Part shown: piece after piece, positions 52,922 through 60,158 of the stretch
Position numbering within the stretch: position 1 is the stretch's first letter
How the letters are laid out: the number at the start of each line of letters is the position of its first letter
Assembly (NCBI GenBank): GCA_963705515.1
Contig: CAVPJV010000001.1
Location: 62,001-126,000, forward strand
Reading direction: 5' to 3'
DNA from: Gaiellasilicea sp963705515
GTDB taxonomy: Bacteria; Actinomycetota; Thermoleophilia; Gaiellales; Gaiellaceae
DNA length: 64,000 nucleotides
Notes under the pieces: generated by a model
Told to the model about the DNA's origin: nothing
The model's database searches: none
What the model saw: only the letters and a program-made list of their open reading frames with translations
Translations under genes and position numbers: made by a program

Positions 52922-54775
52922 GTGAAGCTCGGCGAGCTCGACCTCCACCTGGCGGGCGAGGGACGGCACGAGCGGATCTATGAGCGCCTCGGCGCGCATG
53001 TGACCGACGAGGGCGTCTCCTTCGCGGTCTGGGCCCCGAATGCACGCGGCGTCTCGGTCGTCGGCGACTGGAACCTCTGGGACGGCCGCGTGCATTCGCT
53101 CGAGCCGCAGGGCTCGTCGGGGATCTGGGCCGCGCTCGTGCCCGAGGCCTCCGAGGGCGACGCCTACAAGTACGAGGTGCACGGCGCCGACGGGCAGCTG
53201 CGTCTCAAGGCCGATCCCTTCGCCTTCTACGCCGAGGTGCCGCCGAAGACGGCGTCGCGCATCTACCGCTCGCGCTACGAGTGGGCGGACGACGACTGGC
53301 TCGAGCGCCGCCGCGGCCTCGACCCGCTGAAGGAGCCGATCTCCACCTACGAGGTGCACGCAGAGTCGTGGCGGCTGGGGCTCGGCTGGAAGGAGCTCGC
53401 CGAGCAGCTCGTCGCCTACGCCGACGACCTCGGCTTCACCCACGTCGAGTTCATGCCGGTGATGCACCACCCCTTCTCGGGCTCGTGGGGCTACCAGGTG
53501 ACGGGCTTCTATGCCCCGCAGGCGACGATGGGGGAGCCGGACGAGTTCCGCGCGCTCGTCGACGCGCTCCACCACGCCGGGATCGGCGTCATCCTCGACT
53601 GGGTGCCGGCGCACTTCCCGCGCGACGAGTTCGCGCTCGCGCGCTTCGATGGCACGGCGCTCTACGAGCACGAGGACCCGCGCCGCGGCTCGCACCCCGA
53701 CTGGGGCACGCTCGTCTTCAACCTCGGCCGCAACGAGGTCCGCAACTTCCTGATCGCGAACGCGCTCTTCTGGCTGCGCGAGTACCACGCCGACGGCCTC
53801 CGGGTGGACGCCGTCGCCTCGATGCTCTACCTCGACTACTCGCGCAAGGAAGGCCAGTGGGTGCCCAATGCCTTCGGCGGCCGAGAGGACCTCGACGCCG
53901 TCTCCTTCCTCCGCGAGCTGAACGAGGTCGTCTACGGCCGCGAGCCGGGCGTGATGACGATCGCGGAGGAGTCGACCGCGTGGCCGGGCGTCTCCCGCCC
54001 GACCTACCTCGGCGGGCTCGGCTTCGGGTTCAAGTGGAACATGGGCTGGATGCACGACACGCTCGAGTACGTCTCGAAGGAGCCCGTGCACCGCCGCTTC
54101 CACCACCACGAGCTGACCTTCTCGATGGTCTATGCCTGGAACGAGAACTTCGTCCTGCCGCTCTCCCACGACGAGGTCGTCCACGGCAAGGGCTCGCTGA
54201 TCGGGAAGATGCCCGGCGACCGTTGGCAGCGCTTCGCGAACCTGCGCGCGCTCTACGGCTACATGTGGTCGCATCCGGGCAAGCAGCTCCTCTTCATGGG
54301 GTGCGAGTTCGGGCAGGAGAAGGAGTGGAGCGAGCCGGCGGGATCGCTCGACTGGCATCTGCTCGACGAGGCCGATCACGCGGGGATGCTGGCGCTGATG
54401 CGAGACCTCAACGCCGTCTACGCCGAGGAGCCGGCGCTCTGGGAGCTCGACCACACGCACGAGGGCTTCCTCTGGCTGGAGCCGAACGCGGCGAACGAGA
54501 ACGTGCTCGCCTACGCGCGGCGGAGCGAGAACGGCAAACGCTGGCTCGTCGTCGCCTGCAACTTCGCGCCCGTGGTGCGCGAGGGATGGCGGATCGGGCT
54601 GCCGAAGGCCGGCAAGTGGCGCGAGGCGCTGAACACGGACTCCCGCTTCTACGGTGGCAGCGACGTCGGCAACGGGCTCGGGATCGAAAGCGAGAAGACG
54701 CCCTGGAACGGGCAGAAGCAGTCGGCCGAGATCACCCTGCCGCCGCTCGGGGTGGTCTGGCTCGTCCCTCAGTAG
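52922..54775 (+). CDS. glgB: 1,4-alpha-glucan branching enzyme
   Basis: Introduces alpha-1,6 branches in the glucan made by GlgE. 617 residues: CBM48 (about 25-110, VSFAVWAPNARGVSVVGDWNLWDG), GH13 barrel with HVEFMPVMHHPFSGSWGYQVTG-type region, nucleophile Asp in DGLRVDAVASMLYLDY, acid/base Glu in MTIAEESTAWPG and LPLSHDEVVHGK, then a C-terminal beta domain. Lacks the extra N-terminal domain of E. coli GlgB. GTG at 52922. Confidence 0.96.
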   Translation: MKLGELDLHLAGEGRHERIYERLGAHVTDEGVSFAVWAPNARGVSVVGDWNLWDGRVHSLEPQGSSGIWAALVPEASEGDAYKYEVHGADGQLRLKADPFAFYAEVPPKTASRIYRSRYEWADDDWLERRRGLDPLKEPISTYEVHAESWRLGLGWKELAEQLVAYADDLGFTHVEFMPVMHHPFSGSWGYQVTGFYAPQATMGEPDEFRALVDALHHAGIGVILDWVPAHFPRDEFALARFDGTALYEHEDPRRGSHPDWGTLVFNLGRNEVRNFLIANALFWLREYHADGLRVDAVASMLYLDYSRKEGQWVPNAFGGREDLDAVSFLRELNEVVYGREPGVMTIAEESTAWPGVSRPTYLGGLGFGFKWNMGWMHDTLEYVSKEPVHRRFHHHELTFSMVYAWNENFVLPLSHDEVVHGKGSLIGKMPGDRWQRFANLRALYGYMWSHPGKQLLFMGCEFGQEKEWSEPAGSLDWHLLDEADHAGMLALMRDLNAVYAEEPALWELDHTHEGFLWLEPNAANENVLAYARRSENGKRWLVVACNFAPVVREGWRIGLPKAGKWREALNTDSRFYGGSDVGNGLGIESEKTPWNGQKQSAEITLPPLGVVWLVPQ

Positions 54776-54778
54776 TCT
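54773..54778 (+). promoter_or_regulatory. -10-like box TAGTCT for leaderless ABC exporter mRNA
   Basis: TAGTCT overlaps the glgB stop codon and is followed by seven bases and the GTG at 54786. Confidence 0.45.
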
Positions 54779-54785
54779 AGGGCGG

Positions 54786-55772
54786 GTGCCGAGGGACAAC
54801 AGCATCGAGGTCGAGGGTCTCGTCCGGGAGTTCAAAAAGGGGCCGCGGGCCGTGGACGGGATCGACCTGCGCGTCGAGCCCGGCGAGATCTACGGCTTCC
54901 TGGGGCCGAACGGCGCCGGCAAGTCGACGACCGTGCTGATGCTGACGACGCTGCTGCCGCCGACGGCCGGGACGGCGCGGGTCGGCGGCTACGACGTCGT
55001 CTCCGAGGGGCCGAAGGTGCGCAGCGTGATCGGCGCGGCGCTCCAGGAGGCGGCGCTCGACCCGATGCTGACCGGGCGCGACCATCTGCGGCTGCAGGCG
55101 ACGCTGCAGGGGATCTCCCGCGCCGAGCGGAAGCAGCGGGCGCAGGAGCTGCTCGACCGCGTCGGCCTCAGCGAGGCGGCCGACCGCAAAGTGGGCGGCT
55201 ACTCGGGAGGGATGAAGCGGCGGCTCGACCTCGCGCTCGCGCTCGTGCACCGGCCGCGGATCATCTTCCTCGACGAGCCGACGACCGGGCTCGACATCCA
55301 GAGCCGTACCGCGCTCTGGGACGAAGTCGCGCGGCTCGCGCGCGACGACGGCGTCACCATCTTCCTGACGACGCAGTACCTCGAGGAGGCCGACGTGCTC
55401 GCGAACCGGGTCGGGATCATCGACCACGGGCACATCGTCGCCGAGGGGACGCCGCACGAGCTGAAGGCCGAGATCGGCCTGCCGAGCGTCCACGCGGTCC
55501 CTCTCGACCACGCCGACCGGGAGCGGCTCGTCTCCGCGCTCGCCCCCTTCGGGGAGTCGCTCGACGGCGGCACCGGCGACGTCATCGTCCGGCTGCGCGA
55601 GGGGCTGGCCGGGCTGCCGGGGGTCGTTCGCGCCGTCGACGACGCGGGCCTCAAGCTCGCTCACCTCGAGATCCAGGCGCCCTCGCTCGACGACGTCTTT
55701 CTCGCCAAGACCGGCCGCTCGCTGGAGGGCGCCGGCGAGGACGAGCCGGACGCGGCCGAGACAGCCGCATGA
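54786..55772 (+). CDS. ABC-2 type exporter, ATP-binding protein (DrrA-like)
   Basis: 328 residues from GTG at 54786. Walker A GPNGAGKST, signature YSGGMKRRLDLALAL, Walker B IIFLDEPTTGLD, switch His replaced by Gln in LTTQYLEEAD, as is typical of the daunorubicin-resistance (DrrA) subfamily. The C-terminal extension ends with SLDDVFLAKTGRSLEG, also DrrA-like. Four-base overlap with the first permease. Substrate unknown. Confidence 0.93.
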   Translation: MPRDNSIEVEGLVREFKKGPRAVDGIDLRVEPGEIYGFLGPNGAGKSTTVLMLTTLLPPTAGTARVGGYDVVSEGPKVRSVIGAALQEAALDPMLTGRDHLRLQATLQGISRAERKQRAQELLDRVGLSEAADRKVGGYSGGMKRRLDLALALVHRPRIIFLDEPTTGLDIQSRTALWDEVARLARDDGVTIFLTTQYLEEADVLANRVGIIDHGHIVAEGTPHELKAEIGLPSVHAVPLDHADRERLVSALAPFGESLDGGTGDVIVRLREGLAGLPGVVRAVDDAGLKLAHLEIQAPSLDDVFLAKTGRSLEGAGEDEPDAAETAA

Positions 55773-56545
55773 GCACCGTCGCCGCTCAGGTCGGCGCTGT
55801 GGCGCGCCGCTCGATCGTACGCACGAGCCGCCAACCGGCCGCGGTCGTCTTCCCGCTGATCTTCCCGATGCTGCTCCTGCTCGTGAACTCGGGCGGGCTC
55901 CAGGCGTCGACGAACCTGCCCGGCTTCCCGACCGACTCCTTCGTCGCGTTCGCGCTCGCGGTGCCGTTCATCCAGGGTGCGCTCTTCTCGACGATGAACG
56001 CGGGCACCGATCTGGCGCGGGATATCCAGACGGGCTTCCTGAACAGGCTCTCGCTCACCTCGATGCGCGGAACCGCGCTGATCGCGGGCCTGCTCGCGGG
56101 CGCGGTCGTGCTCGGCCTGATCCAGGCGTCGTTCTACGTCGCAGTCGGCCTGCTCATCGGCGTCGACTTCGCATCCGGCGCGCTCGGGATCCTCGTGCTC
56201 TTTCTCTTCGCCGCCGTGATCTCCGTCAGCTTCGGCGCGCTCGGCGTCTTCCTCGCGCTCCGCACTGGCTCGGGCGAGGCGATTCAGGGCCTCTTCCCAC
56301 TCCTCTTCGTCTTTCTGTTCCTCTCCTCGATGAACACGCCCCGGAACCTGATCGCGGTCGACTGGTTCCACTTCGTCGCGAGCATCAACCCGGTCTCGTA
56401 CCTGATCGAGTGCGTCCGCAGCCTGATCATCACCGGCTGGGACGGCCAGGCGCTCGGGCTCGGCTTCGGCTTCGCCTTTCTGATCGGGATCGTCGCGATC
56501 ACGGTCGCATCGCTCGCGCTCAAACAGCGGCTGGCGCGGACATGA
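55769..56545 (+). CDS. ABC-2 type exporter, permease 1
   Basis: 258 residues with six predicted helices. ABC-2 (DrrB-like) features: PAAVVFPLIFPMLLLL, then DIQTGFLNRLSLTSMRGTALIAG, and the C-terminal SSMNTPRNLIAVDWFHFVASINPVSYLIE-type block. The next gene is a second permease of the same fold, 148 bases away behind a repeat, so the exporter is probably a heterodimer. Confidence 0.92.
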   Translation: MSTVAAQVGAVARRSIVRTSRQPAAVVFPLIFPMLLLLVNSGGLQASTNLPGFPTDSFVAFALAVPFIQGALFSTMNAGTDLARDIQTGFLNRLSLTSMRGTALIAGLLAGAVVLGLIQASFYVAVGLLIGVDFASGALGILVLFLFAAVISVSFGALGVFLALRTGSGEAIQGLFPLLFVFLFLSSMNTPRNLIAVDWFHFVASINPVSYLIECVRSLIITGWDGQALGLGFGFAFLIGIVAITVASLALKQRLART

Positions 56546-56693
56546 GCTCGCTCACGTTCCAGGGGCGCCGGTCGCGTCGCGTAGGCCGGTGGGACAGTAC
56601 GGAGGTACGGGCCGCCGGTTGGAGCGGCGCGAGCGGCGTCAGCCTTTCGCGGAGCCCGGCTCCGCCGGGCGGGAGCGAAAGGCGGCCTGGGAC
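56546..56693 (+). repeat. Dispersed stem-loop repeat, copy C (between two ABC permease genes)
   Basis: Contains GGGACAGTAC (56591-56600), GAGCGGCGTCAG (56631-56642) and a palindrome 56643-56682: CCTTTCGC, GGA, GCCCGGC, TCC, GCCGGGC, GGGA, GCGAAAGG. Eleven bases lead to the GTG at 56694. It matches copy B base for base except the loop and one base in the 11-base tail, and matches copy A in the two upstream blocks. A TGAGC-TC-GCTCA palindrome overlaps the preceding stop codon, as in copy B. Confidence 0.85.
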
Positions 56694-57461
56694 GTGAGGC
56701 TCTGGCCGGTGGCAGCCGGCGTCGCCTGGCGGACGCTGAAGAACGTGTTCACGAACCCGGCGTTGCTCTTCCCCTCGATCATGTTCCCGCTCTTCTTCTT
56801 CACCGCGTTCGCCGGCGGGCTTTCGCAGGTCTCCGAGCTGCCGGGCTTCGACTTCCCGCCCGGCTACACGGCGTTCCAGTTCTGCTTCGTCCTGATCCAG
56901 TCGGCCGCGTTCGGCGGCGTCTTCACCGGCTTCGGGATCGCCCGTGACTTCGAGTCCGGCTTCGCCCGCCGGCTGCTGCTCGCGGCGCCGAACCGGACCG
57001 GGATCGTGCTCGGCTACGCGCTGGCGGCGCTCGCCCGCTGGACCGTGACCGCGACCGTGCTGACCGTCGTCGCGCTGATCTTCGGGATGAACGTCTTCGG
57101 CGGGGCGGTCGACATCGTCGGCATGTACACGCTCGCCCTTCTGATCAACGTGGCCGGGCTGCTCTGGGCCTGCGGGATCGCGATGCGCTTCCGGACGATC
57201 CAGGCCGGGCCGATCATGCAGATGCCGGTGTTCCTGATCCTCTTCTTCGCGCCGGTCTACGTGCCGCTGGCGCTCCTGACCGGCTGGATCGAGACGGCCG
57301 CGACGCTGAACCCGCTCACGTACGTCCTCGAGGCGACGCGCAGCATGCTCGCCGGGGACGAGATCCACGTCATCTCGGCCTTTGTGATCGCGATCGGCCT
57401 CGTCTCGGTGTTCACGCTCTGGTCGCTGCGCGGCCTGCGCAAGGCCGAGGCTGCGGGCTAG
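56694..57461 (+). CDS. ABC-2 type exporter, permease 2
   Basis: 255 residues from GTG at 56694, chosen because the protein then starts just before the first membrane segment (an in-frame ATG at 56589 would translate the repeat). Six helices; DFESGFARRLLLAAPNRTGIVLG and ETAATLNPLTYVLEATRSML match the equivalent blocks of permease 1. Last gene of the exporter operon. Confidence 0.92.
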   Translation: MRLWPVAAGVAWRTLKNVFTNPALLFPSIMFPLFFFTAFAGGLSQVSELPGFDFPPGYTAFQFCFVLIQSAAFGGVFTGFGIARDFESGFARRLLLAAPNRTGIVLGYALAALARWTVTATVLTVVALIFGMNVFGGAVDIVGMYTLALLINVAGLLWACGIAMRFRTIQAGPIMQMPVFLILFFAPVYVPLALLTGWIETAATLNPLTYVLEATRSMLAGDEIHVISAFVIAIGLVSVFTLWSLRGLRKAEAAG

Positions 57462-57479
57462 GTTCTCCGCCCGGTCGGG

Positions 57480-57485
57480 TACCGT
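57480..57485 (+). promoter_or_regulatory. -10-like box TACCGT for glgX mRNA
   Basis: TACCGT followed by eight bases and the ATG of glgX at 57494. No ribosome binding site is visible, consistent with a leaderless mRNA. Confidence 0.4.
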
Positions 57486-57493
57486 CGAGGCGC

Positions 57494-59611
57494 ATGAGGG
57501 TCTGGCCAGGCAAGCCGTTCCCACTCGGACCGAAGTGGGACGGGGAGGGCACGAACTTCTCGCTCTTCTCCGAGCACGCCGACAAGGTCGAGCTCTGCCT
57601 CTTCGACGAGTCGGACCGTGAGACGCGCTACGAGCTGACGGAGCGGACGGCGTTCAACTGGCACGGCTACCTGCCTGGGATCGGGCCGGGGCAGCGCTAC
57701 GGCTACCGCGTCCACGGGCGCTGGGCGCCCGAGCAGGGGCACCGCTTCAACCCGGACAAGCTCCTGATCGACCCGTATGCGAAGTCGATCGAGGGCGCCG
57801 TCGACTGGAAGGCCGGCAACGTGCTCCCCTACGTGCCCGGCGGCGACGACGCAGATCTCGAGCTCGACGACGAGGACGACGCCGCGGCGATCCCGAAGTC
57901 GGTCGTGATCGACGAGTCGTTCGACTGGCAGGAAGACCGTCCGCCCGCGCGTCCGTGGCACGAGACCGTGATCTACGAGCTGCACGTGAAGGGCTTCACG
58001 AAGCTGATGGAGCGGGTGCCGGAGGAGCTGCGAGGGACGTACGCGGGACTCGCATCGGAGCCTGCGCTCGAGTACCTCTCGTCGCTCGGCGTCACCGCGG
58101 TCGAGCTCCTGCCGATCCACCACATCGCCGACGAGATGCAGCTCGCCGCCAAGGGCCTGACCAACTACTGGGGCTACAGCTCGATCGGCTACCTCGCTCC
58201 GCACACGCTCTACGCGGCCACCGGCCGGCGCGGCGAGCAGGTGAAGGAGTTCAAGGGGATGGTCAAGGCGCTGCACGGCGCCGGGATCGAGGTGATCCTC
58301 GACGTCGTCTACAACCACACCGCCGAGGGCAACCACCTGGGGCCGATGCTCGCGTTCAAGGGCGTCGACAACTTCTCCTACTACCGCACCGTCCCCGGCG
58401 ACCCCCGCCACTACATGGACTACACCGGCACCGGCAACTCGCTCAACCCGGTGCATCCCTCGGTGCTGCGGCTGATCATGGACTCGCTGCGCTACTTCGC
58501 GATCGAGGGCCACGTCGACGGCTTCCGCTTCGACCTGGCCTCGGCGCTCGCGCGCGAGTTCCACGAGGTCGACAGGCTCTCGGCCTTCTTCGACATCATC
58601 CACCAGGATCCGATCCTCTCCCAGGTGAAGCTGATCGCCGAGCCCTGGGACGTCGGCGAGGGCGGCTACCAGGTCGGCAACTTCCCGGTGCTCTGGACGG
58701 AGTGGAACGGGATCTACCGCGACACGATGCGCGACTTCTGGCGCGGGCAGGCGCCGGTGAGCGAGTTCGCCTCGCGCTTCACCGGCTCGAGCGACCTCTA
58801 CCAGCACGACGGCCGGCGGCCGTTCGCGTCGATCAACTTCATCACCGCCCACGATGGCTTCACCCTGCGGGACCTCGTCACCTACAACGAGAAGCACAAC
58901 CAGGCGAACCTCGAGGACAACCGCGACGGCGACAACCACAACCGCAGCTGGAACCACGGCGTCGAGGGCGAGACCGACGATCCGGCGATCAACGGCCTCC
59001 GCGAGCGCCAGGTGCGGAACTTCCTGGCGACGCTGCTGCTCTCGCAGGGCGTGCCGATGCTGCTCGCGGGCGACGAGATCGCGCGCACGCAGCGCGGCAA
59101 CAACAACGCCTATTGCCAGGACAACGAGATCTCATGGGTCGACTGGCGACTCGACGATCGCGCGCAGCGGCAGCTCGCCTGGACGAAACGGCTGATCGAC
59201 CTGCGCATGCGGCACCCGGTCTTCCGCCGCGCCGACTTTCTCACCGGCGAGGAGCGGCTCGGCTCGGGGGCGCCCGACGTCTGGTGGTTCCGGGCGGACG
59301 GCCGCAAGATGACGCAGCGGAACTGGCGCGACGACAACGCGCTCACGCTCGGCGTCTTTCTCAACGGCTCCGAGATCCCGACCCTGACCGAGCGTGGGGC
59401 GCCGGTCATCGACGACACGTTCCTGCTCCTCTTCAACGCCTGGGAGGGCGCGGTCGACTTCACCCTGCCGGCAGTGTCCTTCGGGCGGCGCTGGGAGCTC
59501 GAGCTCTCGAGCACCCACCCCGAGGCCGAGGCGGGCTCGGAGACCTACCGGGCGCGCGCCGTGGTGCCCGTCGAGGGCCGCTCGCTGATCCTGCTCCGGC
59601 GGGTCGGCTGA
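57494..59611 (+). CDS. glgX: Glycogen debranching enzyme GlgX
   Basis: Hydrolyses alpha-1,6 branches of phosphorylase-trimmed glycogen. 705 residues, usual length. CBM48 at the N-terminus (GKPFPLGPKWDGEGTNFSLFSE), GH13 barrel with ELLPIHHIADE, NYWGYSSIGYLAPH, VILDVVYNHTAEGNH, nucleophile Asp in DGFRFDLASALARE, acid/base Glu in KLIAEPWDVGEGGYQVG and FITAHDGFTL. Completes the glycogen turnover set in this window. Confidence 0.97.
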   Translation: MRVWPGKPFPLGPKWDGEGTNFSLFSEHADKVELCLFDESDRETRYELTERTAFNWHGYLPGIGPGQRYGYRVHGRWAPEQGHRFNPDKLLIDPYAKSIEGAVDWKAGNVLPYVPGGDDADLELDDEDDAAAIPKSVVIDESFDWQEDRPPARPWHETVIYELHVKGFTKLMERVPEELRGTYAGLASEPALEYLSSLGVTAVELLPIHHIADEMQLAAKGLTNYWGYSSIGYLAPHTLYAATGRRGEQVKEFKGMVKALHGAGIEVILDVVYNHTAEGNHLGPMLAFKGVDNFSYYRTVPGDPRHYMDYTGTGNSLNPVHPSVLRLIMDSLRYFAIEGHVDGFRFDLASALAREFHEVDRLSAFFDIIHQDPILSQVKLIAEPWDVGEGGYQVGNFPVLWTEWNGIYRDTMRDFWRGQAPVSEFASRFTGSSDLYQHDGRRPFASINFITAHDGFTLRDLVTYNEKHNQANLEDNRDGDNHNRSWNHGVEGETDDPAINGLRERQVRNFLATLLLSQGVPMLLAGDEIARTQRGNNNAYCQDNEISWVDWRLDDRAQRQLAWTKRLIDLRMRHPVFRRADFLTGEERLGSGAPDVWWFRADGRKMTQRNWRDDNALTLGVFLNGSEIPTLTERGAPVIDDTFLLLFNAWEGAVDFTLPAVSFGRRWELELSSTHPEAEAGSETYRARAVVPVEGRSLILLRRVG

Positions 59612-59632
59612 TCGAAGCGGTTGAGTGATGGG

Positions 59633-60034
59633 TCAGGCAGTCAACGACGTCGTCAGCTCGGCACCGAGTTGCCGATGAATGGCCGACCAATCGAGGTAGG
59701 TGTCCTTCCTCGCGATGCGACCGTCGACCACAGCGATCACATCGACGCCGTCGCACGTAATTCTCTTGCCGTCCGAGGTAGCGCTCATCTGATACTCGCT
59801 GACGAAGTGTCCGTCGCCGATGTAGACCCTGCTCTTCTCGAAACGAATGTCAGGCCACTGTGAGGCCGCGGCGGCAAACGCCGCACGTGTTGCACCGAGT
59901 CCAACGGCTGGTTCCCCGCCCCCGTGGAGGTGGAACACCGTGTCGTTGGTATGCATGGCCATGATCGCGTCCAGATCGTGCGCGGCCCAGGCGGCGCCGT
60001 AACGAGCAGCCAAGTCTTGGGTCTCGATGCTCAT
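59633..60034 (-). CDS. SnoaL-like (NTF2-fold) protein
   Basis: 133 residues, one SnoaL/NTF2-like domain: RYGAAWAAHDLDAIMAMHTNDTVFHLHGGG followed by ATRAAFAAAASQWPD and the closing GRIARKDTYLDW. Ester-cyclase and isomerase relatives bind small hydrophobic molecules; no substrate can be named. ATG at 60032-60034 behind a purine-rich AGGAGGGAAG stretch, a stronger Shine-Dalgarno than most neighbours. The third codon positions look less GC-rich than in surrounding genes. Confidence 0.82.
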   Translation of the reverse strand: MSIETQDLAARYGAAWAAHDLDAIMAMHTNDTVFHLHGGGEPAVGLGATRAAFAAAASQWPDIRFEKSRVYIGDGHFVSEYQMSATSDGKRITCDGVDVIAVVDGRIARKDTYLDWSAIHRQLGAELTTSLTA

Positions 60035-60158
60035 CAGCTTCCCTCCTGCTCGCGATGTGTGCCGAACCTAACAGGCTCGACTGATCGGCGGCGGGGCGCG
60101 AAACAGCCCGAACGCGCACGCTCGCCCGGGTCCAGCGTGCAATCGATCGACGCGGCGT
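60035..60158. other. Intergenic region, nothing distinctive
   Basis: 124 bases between the SnoaL-like gene and the GGDEF/HD-GYP gene, both on the minus strand. Apart from the ribosome binding site of the SnoaL-like gene and a possible TAGGTT box near 60064-60069 I see no structure. Confidence 0.5.

Noticed and set aside
56589..56693. N-terminal extension of ABC permease 2 from ATG 56589
   Set aside because: The extra 35 residues translate the dispersed repeat; the membrane protein proper begins at GTG 56694.
59633..60034. Recently acquired foreign gene (SnoaL-like)
   Set aside because: Codon use looks slightly less GC-rich and the ribosome binding site is stronger, but there are no mobile genes, repeats or tRNA next to it; the evidence is too thin.
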